Made by a program: the position numbers and the translations under genes. From Cyanobium gracile PCC 6307 (GTDB lineage: Bacteria; Cyanobacteriota; Cyanobacteriia; PCC-6307; Cyanobiaceae), in the NCBI RefSeq assembly GCF_000316515.1, contig NC_019675.1, forward strand, positions 2,840,001-2,904,000: a DNA stretch of 64,000 nucleotides, in the 5' to 3' direction. The notes beneath the pieces are model-generated. The model made no database searches. It had not been told where the DNA came from and saw only the letters and a list, made by a program, of their open reading frames with translations. Of this stretch, positions 35,581 through 44,895 are shown piece by piece. How positions within the stretch are numbered: position 1 is the first letter of the stretch; every line of letters starts with the position of its first letter.

Positions 35581-35656
35581 GGCGGCGGGGGGTGGTGGGA
35601 TGGGGATCGTCAGACTCCCATGCCACGGGACCGGCCCGCCATCGACCGGCCGGGGC

Positions 35657-36100
35657 TCAGACGGCGAAGGAGCTGCCGCAGCCGCAGGTCTGGGAGGCGT
35701 TGGGGTTGGTGAAGTTGAAACCGCCGCCGATCAGGGCGGAGGAGAAATCCAGCTGCATGCCGTAGATGTACAGCAGGCTCTTGGGGTCGCACACCACCCG
35801 GAAGCTGGGGGCGCCGACAGGTTCGTAGGTGTAGGTCTCGTCGTCGGGAAGGATCTCCGAGCCGTCGATGAAATCCATCGTGTAGCTCATGCCGCTGCAG
35901 CCGCCCGAGCGCACGCCGACCCGCAGTACCTTCTCCCCCCCCTGTGAGGCCATCAGGGTGCCCAGCTGGCGCATGGCCGGCTCGGTGATCAGGATGCCCT
36001 TGCCATCCACACCGGTGTGGGTGATGGCCGCTTCGGCTGCCATGGTGGCGGTCGCGGTCGCTGCCGGGCTGGGGGCGGGGGTCTGGATGGAGCTGCTCAT
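35657..36100 (-). CDS. A-type iron-sulfur carrier (SufA/IscA/HesB family)
   Basis: Carries or delivers Fe-S clusters. The 147-residue protein has an Ala/Thr-rich N-terminal tail (1-27), then the conserved domain with the three cluster-binding cysteines: Cys68 in GGCSGMSY and Cys139/Cys141 in CGCGSSF. ATG 36100 is favoured; an upstream start would add residues with no family character. It is divergent from crtQ over 142 bases containing a striking inverted repeat. Confidence 0.92.
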   Translation of the reverse strand: MSSSIQTPAPSPAATATATMAAEAAITHTGVDGKGILITEPAMRQLGTLMASQGGEKVLRVGVRSGGCSGMSYTMDFIDGSEILPDDETYTYEPVGAPSFRVVCDPKSLLYIYGMQLDFSSALIGGGFNFTNPNASQTCGCGSSFAV

Positions 36101-36171
36101 CGTTCGTTGGGGGGCGTTCGCAGAGGGTCGGAGGATGGGAGTCGGGCCGCCGGACAACGCGGTGAGGATCC

Positions 36172-36218
36172 ACTCTATGGAGATCCCTCCCCGGTGGGTA
36201 GGCTTCGGTCCATAGAGT
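36172..36218. promoter_or_regulatory. Inverted repeat in the sufA-like/crtQ divergent promoter
   Basis: ACTCTATGGA (36172-36181) and TCCATAGAGT (36209-36218) form a perfect 10-bp inverted repeat with 27 bases between. Each arm, read towards its own gene, contains TAGAGT, a fair -10. The geometry suits either twin divergent promoters or operator half-sites. crtQ would then start about 18 bases after its TSS. Confidence 0.5.
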
Positions 36219-36242
36219 CAGGACCTTCACGGGAAAGCAAGG

Positions 36243-37718
36243 GTGCGGGTCGCCATCGTGGGTGCGGGTCTGGCCGGTCTGAGCGCGGCCGTCGATCTGG
36301 TCGACGCCGGTCACACGGTCGATCTGTATGAATCCCGCCCCTTCATGGGGGGCAAGGTGGGCAGCTGGGAGGACCCGGACGGCAACCACATCGAGATGGG
36401 GCTGCACGTCTTCTTCTTCAACTACGCCAACCTCTTCGCCCTGATGCGCAAGGTGGGCGCCGTCGACAATCTCCTGCCCAAGGAGCACTGCCACCTGTTC
36501 GTCAACCGCGGCGGCGACCTGCGGGCCCTGGATTTCCGCTTTCCCGTCGGGGCCCCCTTCAACGGCCTCAAGGCCTTCTTCACCACCCCCCAGCTCGACT
36601 GGATCGACAAGCTGCGCAATGCCCTCGCCCTGGGGACGAGCCCGATCGTCCGGGGGCTGGTCGATTACGAGGGGGCGATGAAGGTGATCCGCTCCCTGGA
36701 TGCCATCAGCTTCCAGCAGTGGTTCCTCAGCCATGGGGGCAGCCCCCGCAGCATTGAGAGGATGTGGAACCCGATCGCCTACGCGCTCGGCTTCATCGAC
36801 TGCGAGGCCATCTCGGCCCGGTGCATGCTCACCATCTTCATGATGTTCGCCTCCCGGACGGAGGCCTCCAAGCTCAACCTGCTCAAGGGATCCCCCCACC
36901 GCTGGCTGACCGGCCCGATCCTCGATTACATCCAGGCCCGTGGCGGCCGCCTGCACCTGCGCCACCGGGTCAGTGAGGTGCTCCATGAGGAGCGCAACGG
37001 CCAGACCGTCGTCACTTCACTGGTGCTGGGCACCCCCGACGGGGAGAAGCGGGTGGAGGCCGACGCCTACCTGGCCGCCTGCGATGTGCCGGGAGCCCAG
37101 CGGCTGCTGCCCCAGGCCTGGCGCCGTTTCCCCGAGTTCGCCGCCATCGACCGGCTCGAGACGGTGCCGGTGGCCACCGTGCAGCTGCGTTACGACGGCT
37201 GGGTGACCGAACTGGGCGACGAGGCCGGCCCCGTCGCCCGCCGGGCCGACCTGGACCGCCCGGCAGGCCTCGACAACCTTCTGTACACCGCCGATGCCGA
37301 CTTCAGCTGCTTCGCCGACCTGGCCCTGACCAGCCCGGCCGACTACCGGCGGGAGGGCCTGGGGTCCCTGCTGCAGTGCGTGCTCACCCCCGGTGATCCC
37401 TGGATCCCCAGAAAGACAGAGGAGATCGTCGCCCACACCGACCGCCAGGTGCGCGAGCTGTTCCCCTCCGCCGCCGGCCTGCAGCTCGTCTGGAGCAACG
37501 TGGTGAAACTGGCCCAGTCCCTGTACCGGGAAGCCCCCGGGATGGAGCCGTTCCGCCCCGCCCAGCGCACCCCCGTGGCTAACTTCTTTCTGGCCGGCAG
37601 CTACACCCGCCAGGACTACATCGACTCGATGGAGGGGGCCACCATGAGTGGACGGCTGGCCGCCGCCGCCATCCTGGACCAGCCGGTGGAGCTGGCCACC
37701 TGCGCTGCGGTGGCCTAG
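36243..37718 (+). CDS. crtQ: Zeta-carotene desaturase
   Basis: Converts zeta-carotene to lycopene isomers in carotenoid synthesis at the thylakoid or envelope membrane. The 491-residue plant-type desaturase has the FAD motif [20 protein letters not shown] at the N-terminus, [31 protein letters not shown] and the C-terminal [20 protein letters not shown]. The start is GTG 36243. It is followed 10 bases later by a SRPBCC gene, probably co-transcribed. Confidence 0.95.
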   Translation: MRVAIVGAGLAGLSAAVDLVDAGHTVDLYESRPFMGGKVGSWEDPDGNHIEMGLHVFFFNYANLFALMRKVGAVDNLLPKEHCHLFVNRGGDLRALDFRFPVGAPFNGLKAFFTTPQLDWIDKLRNALALGTSPIVRGLVDYEGAMKVIRSLDAISFQQWFLSHGGSPRSIERMWNPIAYALGFIDCEAISARCMLTIFMMFASRTEASKLNLLKGSPHRWLTGPILDYIQARGGRLHLRHRVSEVLHEERNGQTVVTSLVLGTPDGEKRVEADAYLAACDVPGAQRLLPQAWRRFPEFAAIDRLETVPVATVQLRYDGWVTELGDEAGPVARRADLDRPAGLDNLLYTADADFSCFADLALTSPADYRREGLGSLLQCVLTPGDPWIPRKTEEIVAHTDRQVRELFPSAAGLQLVWSNVVKLAQSLYREAPGMEPFRPAQRTPVANFFLAGSYTRQDYIDSMEGATMSGRLAAAAILDQPVELATCAAVA

Positions 37719-37728
37719 GAGCACAACC

Positions 37729-38163
37729 ATGGGGAAATGGCTCGAGCACAGTGTCACCACCGAGATCCAGGCCCCGGTGGCCCGGGTCTGGGAGGTGTGG
37801 AGCGATCTGGAGGCCATGCCCCGCTGGATGCGCTGGATCGAGTCGGTTGTCACCCTCGACGACCCGGACCTGACGGACTGGACCCTGGCGGCCCAGGGGT
37901 TCCGCTTCCACTGGAAGGCCCGGATCACCGAACGGGTCGACTCCCAGAGGCTGCACTGGGAATCGGTGGGTGGCCTGCCGACCAAGGGGGCCGTCCGCTT
38001 CTATCCCCTCGGGCCCGACCTCACGGCGGTGAAGCTCACCGTCAGCTATGAACTGCCCGGCGCGCTTGCACCCCTGATGGAACCCACCATCATGGGTGGC
38101 ATCGTCACCAAAGAACTGCAGGCCAACCTTGATCGATTTCGCGACCTGGTGGAGAAGGGCTGA
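37729..38163 (+). CDS. SRPBCC (polyketide cyclase/dehydrase-like) family protein
   Basis: 144 residues with the START-like helix-grip pattern: HSVTTEIQAPVARVWEVWSD, MPRWMRWIESV and a C-terminal long helix (GGIVTKELQANLDRFRDLV). The fold binds hydrophobic ligands; the position right behind crtQ suggests a carotenoid or related lipid, which is inference. ATG 37729 lies 10 bases after the crtQ stop. Confidence 0.85.
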   Translation: MGKWLEHSVTTEIQAPVARVWEVWSDLEAMPRWMRWIESVVTLDDPDLTDWTLAAQGFRFHWKARITERVDSQRLHWESVGGLPTKGAVRFYPLGPDLTAVKLTVSYELPGALAPLMEPTIMGGIVTKELQANLDRFRDLVEKG

Positions 38164-38683
38164 CGGACCGATCAACGGGCGCCTCGCTCTCGGCGTCCTC
38201 ACAGGGCTGATGCTGACCGGATGCGGTGCGTCCCCCACCACGGAGGCTCCGCCGGCGCCGGCACCGGCGCCCCCCCGCCCGGCCGCCCCGACGGCGTCGT
38301 CCGGCGCCGTCCCCGAGGGCCTGACCCCCCTGCCCACCTCCCAGCAGGTTGTGAATGCCTTCCGCATGGGTCGGCAGGATCCCTTCGGATCGCTCGTGCC
38401 GGAGCTGCTTCCCAGGGCGGCGGCGGGTGGCGCCACCGCCAGGGCCGCCGCCATCCCACCCCCCTTCCTGAACGACTTCCGCGTCACCGGCGTGATCGAC
38501 AGCGGCGGCCAGAGCGAAGCGGTGGTGACCTACGGGCAGCTCAGCGGCAGCCTGCGCCCGGGTGACCGGGGTGGTCGCACCACCGATCTGCTGCCCTCCG
38601 GCTGGAGTGTGGCCTCCGTCGATGTCGCGAACGGAAGCCTGATCCTTCAGAGCGGCAGTCGCCGGGTCAAGGTCGAGCTCTGA
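38129..38683 (+). CDS. Putative lipoprotein, unknown function
   Basis: A 184-residue secreted lipoprotein candidate: hydrophobic segment LALGVLTGLMLTGC with lipobox LTGC and Cys32, then a Pro/Ala-rich linker (about 38-60) and a small soluble domain (FLNDFRVTGVIDSGGQSEAV, LRPGD, SGWSVASVDVANGSLILQ). The end resembles pilus-assembly PilP-like or OB-type domains only loosely. TTG 38129 is the best available start; it overlaps the SRPBCC gene by 35 bases. The 3' end overlaps hemD by 17 bases. Confidence 0.65.
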   Translation: MIDFATWWRRADGPINGRLALGVLTGLMLTGCGASPTTEAPPAPAPAPPRPAAPTASSGAVPEGLTPLPTSQQVVNAFRMGRQDPFGSLVPELLPRAAAGGATARAAAIPPPFLNDFRVTGVIDSGGQSEAVVTYGQLSGSLRPGDRGGRTTDLLPSGWSVASVDVANGSLILQSGSRRVKVEL

Positions 38684-39470
38684 GGGCCCGGCTGCAGGCG
38701 GCCACCAGGCCCTCCAGGTCGTGGGGATCCGCTTCCCCGTCCACCCGTCCGAGCCGCTCCAGGCAGCGGCGGCTGGTCTGGGGGCCGATCGAGACCACCT
38801 GCACCCCCTCCAGCCACTCGATCCAGTTCTCGCCGAAGCTGCCGGCCAGCAGCTGGGCGGTGTGGTCCACCGTCTTGCCGCTGCTGAAGGTGATGGCATC
38901 AACCCCGCGCCGCTCCAGGGCCTGCAGGGCCCCACTGGGAAGTCCGGCCGGACAGCGGGTCTCGTAGGCGGCCACCTCCACCACCCGGGCGCCGGCCGCG
39001 GCGAAGGCCTCCGCGAGCACCGTGCGTCCGCCGCTCTGCACCCGCGGCAGCAGCAGCCGCTGCCCCCAGCCCGACACCGGGAAGTGCTCGATCAGGCTGT
39101 CGGCCACGAACGCCGGCGGCACGAAATCGGCGGGGGCCCCCAGGGCCTCCAGGGCCTCGGCGGTCTTGCGCCCCACCGCCGCCAGCCGCACCCCCCGGGG
39201 CCGTCCGGCCAGGCTGCTCCCCCGGCGGACCAGCCGCTGCTCCACGGCGTCCACCCCGTTGGCGCTCGAGAAGAGGATCCAGTGGAACTGATCCAGTTCC
39301 GCCAGGGCATCGTCGAGGGGCCCCCAGAGATCGGGGGGCCCGATCACCAGGGCCGGCAGGTCGATGACGCTGGCGCCGGCCTGCTCGAACAGCTGGCGGG
39401 CGGCGCCCAGCTGGGTTTCGGCCCGGGTCACGGCGATCGTGCGGCCCGCCAGTGGGGTTGTCCCGGCCAT
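38667..39470 (-). CDS. hemD: Uroporphyrinogen-III synthase
   Basis: Closes and inverts ring D of hydroxymethylbilane, supplying haem, chlorophyll and cobalamin synthesis. The 267-residue protein shows the two-domain pattern of this poorly conserved family: RTIAVTRAETQLGAARQLFE, FHWILFSSANGVDAV, RLAAVGRKTAEAL, ITFSSGKTVDH and VQVVSIGPQTS. The start codon overlaps the upstream glycosyltransferase stop by one base (TGATG). Confidence 0.9.
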   Translation of the reverse strand: MAGTTPLAGRTIAVTRAETQLGAARQLFEQAGASVIDLPALVIGPPDLWGPLDDALAELDQFHWILFSSANGVDAVEQRLVRRGSSLAGRPRGVRLAAVGRKTAEALEALGAPADFVPPAFVADSLIEHFPVSGWGQRLLLPRVQSGGRTVLAEAFAAAGARVVEVAAYETRCPAGLPSGALQALERRGVDAITFSSGKTVDHTAQLLAGSFGENWIEWLEGVQVVSIGPQTSRRCLERLGRVDGEADPHDLEGLVAACSRALRARP

Positions 39471-40663
39471 CAGGCGTCCAGGCGCACGAGGGCGCCCGCC
39501 CGGTGGGCCAGTTCCCGGGCCTGCTGTGGTTCCCCCTGGGCCTCCAGCAGGGCGATCGCCCGCCGGAACCCGTCACGGGCGCCGGGAATGTCGCCTGCCA
39601 GCAGCAGGGCGGCGGCCAGGTTGCGCTGGGCGTCGGCGTGCTCCGGGGCCAGGCCCAGGGCCCGGCGGTAGGCGTCGATGGCCTCCACCAGGCGGCCCCG
39701 CTGGCGCTCGATCAGCCCCAGGTTGAACCAGGCCAGGGGCAGCTCCGGGCAGAGGTCGGTCACGGTCGCCGTCAGGGCCGCCGCCTCCTCCAGATCCCCC
39801 TGGCGCAGCAGCAGGGCCCCGAGGTTGAGCCGTGCCCCCAGGCTGATCCGGCCATCGAGGGGCAGGGCCAGGGCCTGGCGGTAGAGGTCGGCGGCGGCGG
39901 CCGGTTCGTCCGGGCCGCGGGCGATGGCGAGGTGGAGCAACAGTTCGTAGCGCTCGGCGAGGGCATCGGCCCCGGCACGGGCCAGGCCCTCCTCCAGCAG
40001 GGCGATACCCCGGCGGCGCTGGCCCTGGCTCACCTCCAGGGCCCCCAGCTTGGCGCAGGCGTAGGGATCCCCAGGCCGGGCGGCCAGCTCCGCCTCCATG
40101 GCTTCGCGCAGGCGGGCGGCCTTGTCGCGCCCGACCACCAGCTCCGGGCGGTACCCCTCATGCACCAGGGCCGGCTCCGGGCAGGTCACCACCTGCCAGT
40201 CGGGCTCCTGCCCCAGCAGCGCGGCCACGCTGTCGTCGACCATGGCGTGGTAGCGGCGGCTCCAGCGGATCGCCGGATGGCGGCGGAACAGGCGGCTGAC
40301 GCTGGAGTAGGGCGACTGGGCGGCCCCCAGCTCCTGGCGCAGCAGGTTGACCAGCAGCACCCGGGGCTGCTCCATCAGGCCGCGCAGGGGCGTGCGGGCT
40401 TCGGGCCGCAGCCATTCATCCGCATCCAGCACAAGCACCCAGTCGCCCGTCACCAGATCCAGGGCGTGGTTGCGGGCGGGGGCAAAGTCCCCCGGCCAGT
40501 CCAGGTGGTGGACGCTGGCGCCGCAGGCGGCGGCGATCGCAGCGGTGCGGTCGTCGGAGCCGGTGTCCACCACCACCATCTCGTCGACGAAGCCGGCCAC
40601 CGACGCCAGGCAGCGCTCCAGGCGCTCGGCTTCGTTGCGCACGATCATCGACAGGCTCAGCAT
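39470..40663 (-). CDS. GT2 glycosyltransferase with C-terminal TPRs
   Basis: A 397-residue protein. Residues 1-200 are a GT2 domain of the SunS/LgtF-like type: LSLSMIVRNEAERLERCL, VVDTGSDDRT and the DAD metal motif in VLVLDADEWL. Residues 205-397 hold TPR repeats (AKLGALEVSQGQRRRGIALL, LAWFNLGLIERQRGRLVEAI, RNLAAALLLAGDIPGARDGF). ATG 40663 is used because everything upstream in frame is GC-rich shadow. The acceptor is unknown. It is directly upstream of hemD. Confidence 0.85.
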   Translation of the reverse strand: MLSLSMIVRNEAERLERCLASVAGFVDEMVVVDTGSDDRTAAIAAACGASVHHLDWPGDFAPARNHALDLVTGDWVLVLDADEWLRPEARTPLRGLMEQPRVLLVNLLRQELGAAQSPYSSVSRLFRRHPAIRWSRRYHAMVDDSVAALLGQEPDWQVVTCPEPALVHEGYRPELVVGRDKAARLREAMEAELAARPGDPYACAKLGALEVSQGQRRRGIALLEEGLARAGADALAERYELLLHLAIARGPDEPAAAADLYRQALALPLDGRISLGARLNLGALLLRQGDLEEAAALTATVTDLCPELPLAWFNLGLIERQRGRLVEAIDAYRRALGLAPEHADAQRNLAAALLLAGDIPGARDGFRRAIALLEAQGEPQQARELAHRAGALVRLDA

Positions 40664-40716
40664 CGGACGCTGCGGGGCAGAACGGTCGAGCCAGGAGGCT
40701 AGGTGCCGATGGGTGC

Positions 40717-42399
40717 TCAGTCGGTGAAGTCCACCGCGGCAGCGCTGCTGGCGGTGGCGGGGTCGGGGGTCGCGTTCTCCTGGGGTCCGAAGCCGAGGCG
40801 GCCCAGCAGTTCGCCCTGGGCCAGGGCCATCTGCCCCGGCGACCAGGCGGCCGGCACCGCCGGATCCAGAAGGGCGGCCAGGGACTCCCAGGCATAGGGG
40901 CTGCCGTAGACGGCCAGGCCCGCCAGCCGGCCGGCCGCCTGGAGCTGACGGATCACCGCCGGCCAGGGATCCGGGCCGTCGGCCCGGCCGCGGAACGGGT
41001 TGCCGCGCAAGAACAGCTGCAGCAGCACCGGCCCCTCGCCCAGTCGCTCCAGGGCCAGGGGGGCCTCCCCGTCCCCGCTCCAGGGGGAAGGGCCCTGGCC
41101 GTCGATCAGGCAGGTCCGCCATCCGGCGGCCGCCGGCAGGGCCAGGGCCGGGGCGCCCGCCGGCAGGAAGGGGCAGGCCAGGCTGTTGTCGAGGCGGATC
41201 AGGTTCACCCCGGGGCCGCCGGGCAGCGGTCCCCGCCCCCGCGTCTCCAGGCTGCGTCGCACCAGCTCCAGGGCCAGCGCCTGGTCGGCGGGCGCGGGGC
41301 CGTTGCTGAGGGCGCCCAGGGGGGCCAGGGGGTCGGCGTCGGGGTCGGCGGGGCAGCGCCCCAGGGCCCGGCGCCGTCGCCGCTGGCTGGCCTGCAGTTG
41401 CTCCAGGCTCAGCCGGCCGCTGGCCACGGCCGCCACGATGGCGTCGATCGCCCCGTCGGCGTCCCCGGGCATCAGCACCAGGTCCGCCCCCGCCTCCAGG
41501 GCCAGCACCGCGGCCTCCGAGGTGCCGTAGCGGCCGGCGATCGCCTCCATCACCAGGGCGTCGGTGACGACCAGCCCCCCGAAACCGAGCTCCTGGCGCA
41601 GCAGCCCCGTGAGCACCGCCCGCGACAGGGTGGCCGGATGGTCGGGGTCGATGGCCGGCAGCAGCAGGTGGGCGGTCATCACCGCGGCCACCCCCGCCGC
41701 GATGGCCTCCCGGAAGGGCGGCAGCTCCACCGCCTCCAGGCGTTCGCGGCCGTGGGGGAGCAGGGGCAGCTCTAGGTGGGAGTCGCTGGCGGTGTCGCCG
41801 TGGCCGGGGAAGTGCTTGGCGCAGGCGAGCACGCCTTCGGCCTGGACGCCGCGGCAGAAGGCGGCCGCCAGGGCCCCGGCCGTGGCCGGATCCTCCCCCC
41901 AGGCCCGCACGTTGATCACCGGGTTGGCGGGGTTGTTGTTGACATCGCAGACCGGGGCCAGGACCCAGTTCAGTCCCAGCTGGCGGGCCTCCCGGCCGGT
42001 GCAGGCGCCGTAGCGCCGGGCCAGATCAATGGCCAGGGCGGGATCCTCGGCATGGATCCGGGCCAGGGCCAGGGGCGGCACCAGCCAGCTGGCCCCCTCG
42101 AAGCGCTGGCCCACCCCCTCCTCCACATCGGCGCAGAGCAGCAGTGGCGCGCCGGCCCAGGCCTCCAGCTGGCGGGTGCGCAGCCGCAGTTCGGCGGCGC
42201 TGCCCCCCAGCAGGATCACCCCGCCCACGCCGCGCCGCAGCAGGCGCCGCAGGCTGTCGTTGTCCAGCTCCCAGCGGGGGTAGCGCCGCTGGCCATCGGC
42301 GGGATGGCCGCTGCAGCGCACCACCAGCAGTTCGGCGGCCAGCCGATCCAGGGCCTTGGGCGAGAGGGGGGCCTGGGGCGAGAGGGGGAACGCAGCCAT
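40717..42399 (-). CDS. Glycoside hydrolase family 3 (NagZ-like beta-N-acetylglucosaminidase)
   Basis: Likely removes N-acetylglucosamine from cell-wall muropeptides. The 560-residue protein has the NagZ signature KHFPGHGDTASDSH (195-208) with the catalytic His/Asp dyad and nucleophile Asp280 in FGGLVVTDALVM. It is about 200 residues longer than minimal NagZ, with a C-terminal domain (about 370-560) like those in longer GH3 enzymes. No signal peptide is evident. It lies 8 bases after rbfA. Confidence 0.85.
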   Translation of the reverse strand: MAAFPLSPQAPLSPKALDRLAAELLVVRCSGHPADGQRRYPRWELDNDSLRRLLRRGVGGVILLGGSAAELRLRTRQLEAWAGAPLLLCADVEEGVGQRFEGASWLVPPLALARIHAEDPALAIDLARRYGACTGREARQLGLNWVLAPVCDVNNNPANPVINVRAWGEDPATAGALAAAFCRGVQAEGVLACAKHFPGHGDTASDSHLELPLLPHGRERLEAVELPPFREAIAAGVAAVMTAHLLLPAIDPDHPATLSRAVLTGLLRQELGFGGLVVTDALVMEAIAGRYGTSEAAVLALEAGADLVLMPGDADGAIDAIVAAVASGRLSLEQLQASQRRRRRALGRCPADPDADPLAPLGALSNGPAPADQALALELVRRSLETRGRGPLPGGPGVNLIRLDNSLACPFLPAGAPALALPAAAGWRTCLIDGQGPSPWSGDGEAPLALERLGEGPVLLQLFLRGNPFRGRADGPDPWPAVIRQLQAAGRLAGLAVYGSPYAWESLAALLDPAVPAAWSPGQMALAQGELLGRLGFGPQENATPDPATASSAAAVDFTD

Positions 42400-42407
42400 G
42401 GGCAGGA

Positions 42408-42845
42408 TCAGCTGTCGGTGTCGGTGTCGCTGTCGCTGTCGCCCGCCGGATCCGCTTCGCCCACCCCAGCCATCGGCTCCTCCCGCTCGCGCCGCTCCGT
42501 CTCCAGGCGCTGCAGCAGTCCGAGCACCGTGTTGCCCTTCTCCAGACCCCGGTCGAGGACGAAGACCACCTCCGGGGTGCGGCGCATCTTGAGGCGCCGG
42601 CCCAGCTCCCCCTTCACATAGGAGGAGGCCGCCTGCAGGCCAGCCATCGCCACCTCGCGATCCTCGGCGCTGCCGAAGATGCTCACGAAGATCCGGCAGT
42701 GCTGCAGGTCGCCGGCCACCTCCACGTTGGTGACGCTGACCATGCCGTGGTGGACCCGCTCGTCCTTGATGCCGCTCATCAGCAGCTCGCTCACCTCGCG
42801 GCGGATCAGGGCCGCTACCCGTTCCACCCGTCGGCTCTGGGCCAT
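42408..42845 (-). CDS. rbfA: Ribosome-binding factor A
   Basis: 30S maturation factor. The 145-residue protein starts [18 protein letters not shown] and has [20 protein letters not shown] and [17 protein letters not shown], all family marks. It ends in a repetitive acidic tail SDSDTDTDS encoded by a GTCGGT/GTCGCT-type hexamer-like run, which may vary in length by slippage. Confidence 0.94.
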   Translation of the reverse strand: MAQSRRVERVAALIRREVSELLMSGIKDERVHHGMVSVTNVEVAGDLQHCRIFVSIFGSAEDREVAMAGLQAASSYVKGELGRRLKMRRTPEVVFVLDRGLEKGNTVLGLLQRLETERREREEPMAGVGEADPAGDSDSDTDTDS

Positions 42846-42847
42846 GA

Positions 42848-43054
42848 CTACGACAGCGGTGTGGACTGCACCATGGCACGCAGCACCAGGGTGAGGCTGA
42901 CCAGTCCGCTGATCAGGGCGCCGACCAGGGCCACCGCCGTGACCGGGTTGCTGCGGCGCCGAGCCAGGGGCTCGAACACCGAGTTGAACACCCCCAGGCT
43001 GAAGGCGATCAGGTAGCGCGGATAGCGCGTCACATTGACGAAGAAGTCCTTCAT
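42848..43054 (-). CDS. Ycf33-like protein (DUF751)
   Basis: A 68-residue membrane protein of phototrophs. [30 protein letters not shown] and [20 protein letters not shown] are typical of the DUF751/Ycf33 family, function unknown. Two hydrophobic stretches are visible. ATG 43054 matches the family start. It is two bases upstream of rbfA and probably shares its mRNA. Confidence 0.85.
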   Translation of the reverse strand: MKDFFVNVTRYPRYLIAFSLGVFNSVFEPLARRRSNPVTAVALVGALISGLVSLTLVLRAMVQSTPLS

Positions 43055-43129
43055 GGCCTCGGCGACGGTCCTGGACGGATGCTGGCTACTCTGCCGCCCG
43101 GGGCCACGCCCAGCCGGCCCGGAGGGTCC

Positions 43130-43849
43130 ATGGAGCTGCATCAGTTCAGACATTCCGCCTTCTGCGAGAAGGTGCGGTTACTCCTGGCCCGCAAGGGACT
43201 CGAAGCCACCATCGTCGAGGTGACCCCTGGCCTGGGGCAGCTGGAGCTGTTCCGTCTCTCCGGGCAGCGGCAGGTGCCGGTGCTGGTGGATGGGGGCGAG
43301 GTGATCGCCGATTCCACGGCCATCGCCCTGCATCTGGAGGTCACCCATCCGGAGCCGCCGCTGCTGCCGGCCGATCCGGTCGCCCGCGCCCGGGTGCTGC
43401 TGCTGGAGGACTGGGCCGACACCGCCCTGGCCCGGGGCGCCCGCCTGGCCCTGCTCCAGGCCGCGGCCACCGATCCGGTGCTGCGTGCCGCCCTGCTGCC
43501 CGAGGCCACACCCGCGCCCCTGCGGGATCTGGTGGGGGCCCTGCCTGGCGGCCTGATCGGCTCCGCCACCGAGGCGATGCGCGACCTGCTCGGGCCCTGT
43601 GAGGTGCGCCAGCTGCACCGCAGCCTCGAGCAGCTCGCCCTGCTGGTCAGCGAGCGCCCCTACCTGGAGGGCGATGGCCTCACCCTGGCCGACATCGCCG
43701 TGGCAGCCCAGCTGTACCTCCTGAAGTTCCCTGCCTGTGCCGGAGCCCCCCTGGCGGGCCGCGGGGTGGAGGGCATCGCTGACAACCCGGTGCTGGAGCC
43801 CCTGTTCGCCTGGCGCGACCGGGTTCACGCGGCGGTGGGTCGGGGCTGA
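43130..43849 (+). CDS. Glutathione S-transferase family protein
   Basis: A 239-residue two-domain protein with an N-terminal thioredoxin-like fold (MELHQFRHSAFCEKVRLLLA, GQRQVPVLVDGGEVIADSTA) containing the cis-Pro block VPVL and the ES/DS-type glutathione motif, and a C-terminal all-helical domain (PYLEGDGLTLADIAVAAQLY). The substrate is unknown. ATG 43130 begins right at the fold. Confidence 0.9.
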   Translation: MELHQFRHSAFCEKVRLLLARKGLEATIVEVTPGLGQLELFRLSGQRQVPVLVDGGEVIADSTAIALHLEVTHPEPPLLPADPVARARVLLLEDWADTALARGARLALLQAAATDPVLRAALLPEATPAPLRDLVGALPGGLIGSATEAMRDLLGPCEVRQLHRSLEQLALLVSERPYLEGDGLTLADIAVAAQLYLLKFPACAGAPLAGRGVEGIADNPVLEPLFAWRDRVHAAVGRG

Positions 43850-43884
43850 GGCCTCCCTCCGGGGCTGGACCACCACCAGCCAGG

Positions 43885-44169
43885 ATGGGGGCCGCCGTTG
43901 TTCTGGCTGTGTCCGATCCGCTGCTGCGGGAGCTCGACCACTACGTGGTGCTGGAGCCCGGCAAGGGCGAAAGCATCCTCAGCGCCGCCGAGACCCTGCA
44001 CTGGCTGGCCGGACACCTGGCGGCCCTGGCCGAGCCCCCGGCCGATCTGGCCGATCTGGCCGATCCCGAGGCCCGGGCCGGTCGGCTCCTGGACACCGCC
44101 TGCGAACTGGAGCTGGCGCCGGGCTGCGCGATCCAGTGGTTCGCCGTGCGGCTGGAGCCGCCGGCCTGA
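43885..44169 (+). CDS. Chlororespiratory reduction 7 (CRR7)-like protein
   Basis: 94 residues resembling the CRR7 family, linked in plants to NDH complex assembly: YVVLEPGKGESILSAAETLH, LLDTACELELAPGCAIQWFA and VRLE at the end. GTG 43909 would start at SDPLLRELDHYVVLEPG and is an equally good start. The gene lies 35 bases after the GST gene and is convergent with aroK. Confidence 0.7.
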   Translation: MGAAVVLAVSDPLLRELDHYVVLEPGKGESILSAAETLHWLAGHLAALAEPPADLADLADPEARAGRLLDTACELELAPGCAIQWFAVRLEPPA

Positions 44170-44184
44170 ACACTCCGGCGGCCC

Positions 44185-44832
44185 TCAGTTGAGCGAGCGG
44201 CGGGCCTGCCCATCCGCATCCTGCAGACGGACGGGGTCGGCTGGAGGCGGGGTGGGGTCCCGCAGCACCGAGGGCAGGGCCTCGAGCACCTGGAGGGCCA
44301 CCGCGGCGGGAGTACCCCCCTGCTGGGCCACCGTCAGGTCGGCCTGGGCGTAGAGGGGCCGGCGCTCGTGCAGCAGTGCCTCCAGCCGTGCGGCGGGATC
44401 GGGAGCGTCCAGCAGGGGTCTGGGTGTGGGGTCGGCGGCCAGACGGCGCACCAGCTCATCCGCAGGGGCGTCGAGCCACACCACCAGCCCCTGGCGCATG
44501 TGACCCCAGTTCTCCGGTCGGATCACCGCCCCGCCGCCGGTGGCCACGACCAGGGAATGCCAGCTGGCGATGCCGTTGAGCACGGCGGTCTCCAGAGTGC
44601 GGAAGCCGTCCTCCCCGTCGCTGGCGAAGATCTCGGCGATCGGCCGGCCGGCCACCTCCCCCAGAGCGGTGTCGGCATCGATGAAGCGATAGCCGAGGGC
44701 CTCGGCCAGGGGCCGCCCCACGGCGCTCTTGCCGGCCCCCATCATCCCCACCAGGTAGATGTTCAGGCCATCGAGACGGCGGGCCAGGTCCCGATGCGAG
44801 GGGCGGGGCGGGGCGTCATCGGCTGGGGCCAT
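44185..44832 (-). CDS. aroK: Shikimate kinase
   Basis: Phosphorylates shikimate in aromatic amino-acid synthesis. The 215-residue protein has Walker A GMMGAGKS (29-36), the shikimate-binding FIDAD, DGFRTLE and ATGGGAVI blocks, and a lid region RPLLD. The N-terminus is about 20 residues longer than usual and polar. ATG 44832; divergent from the PTPS gene with 63 bases between. Confidence 0.94.
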   Translation of the reverse strand: MAPADDAPPRPSHRDLARRLDGLNIYLVGMMGAGKSAVGRPLAEALGYRFIDADTALGEVAGRPIAEIFASDGEDGFRTLETAVLNGIASWHSLVVATGGGAVIRPENWGHMRQGLVVWLDAPADELVRRLAADPTPRPLLDAPDPAARLEALLHERRPLYAQADLTVAQQGGTPAAVALQVLEALPSVLRDPTPPPADPVRLQDADGQARRSLN

Positions 44833-44895
44833 GGGTGTGCGGTCGGCGGCGGTCCGGACCCCGTTTCTAGGATGGGCGTCCCCTGGGCCTCGGCG

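Noticed and set aside
42408..42450. Repetitive GTCGGTGTCGCT run as a CRISPR or microsatellite
   Set aside because: It is in frame and encodes the acidic SDSDTDTDS tail of RbfA; only a few short units and no spacers.
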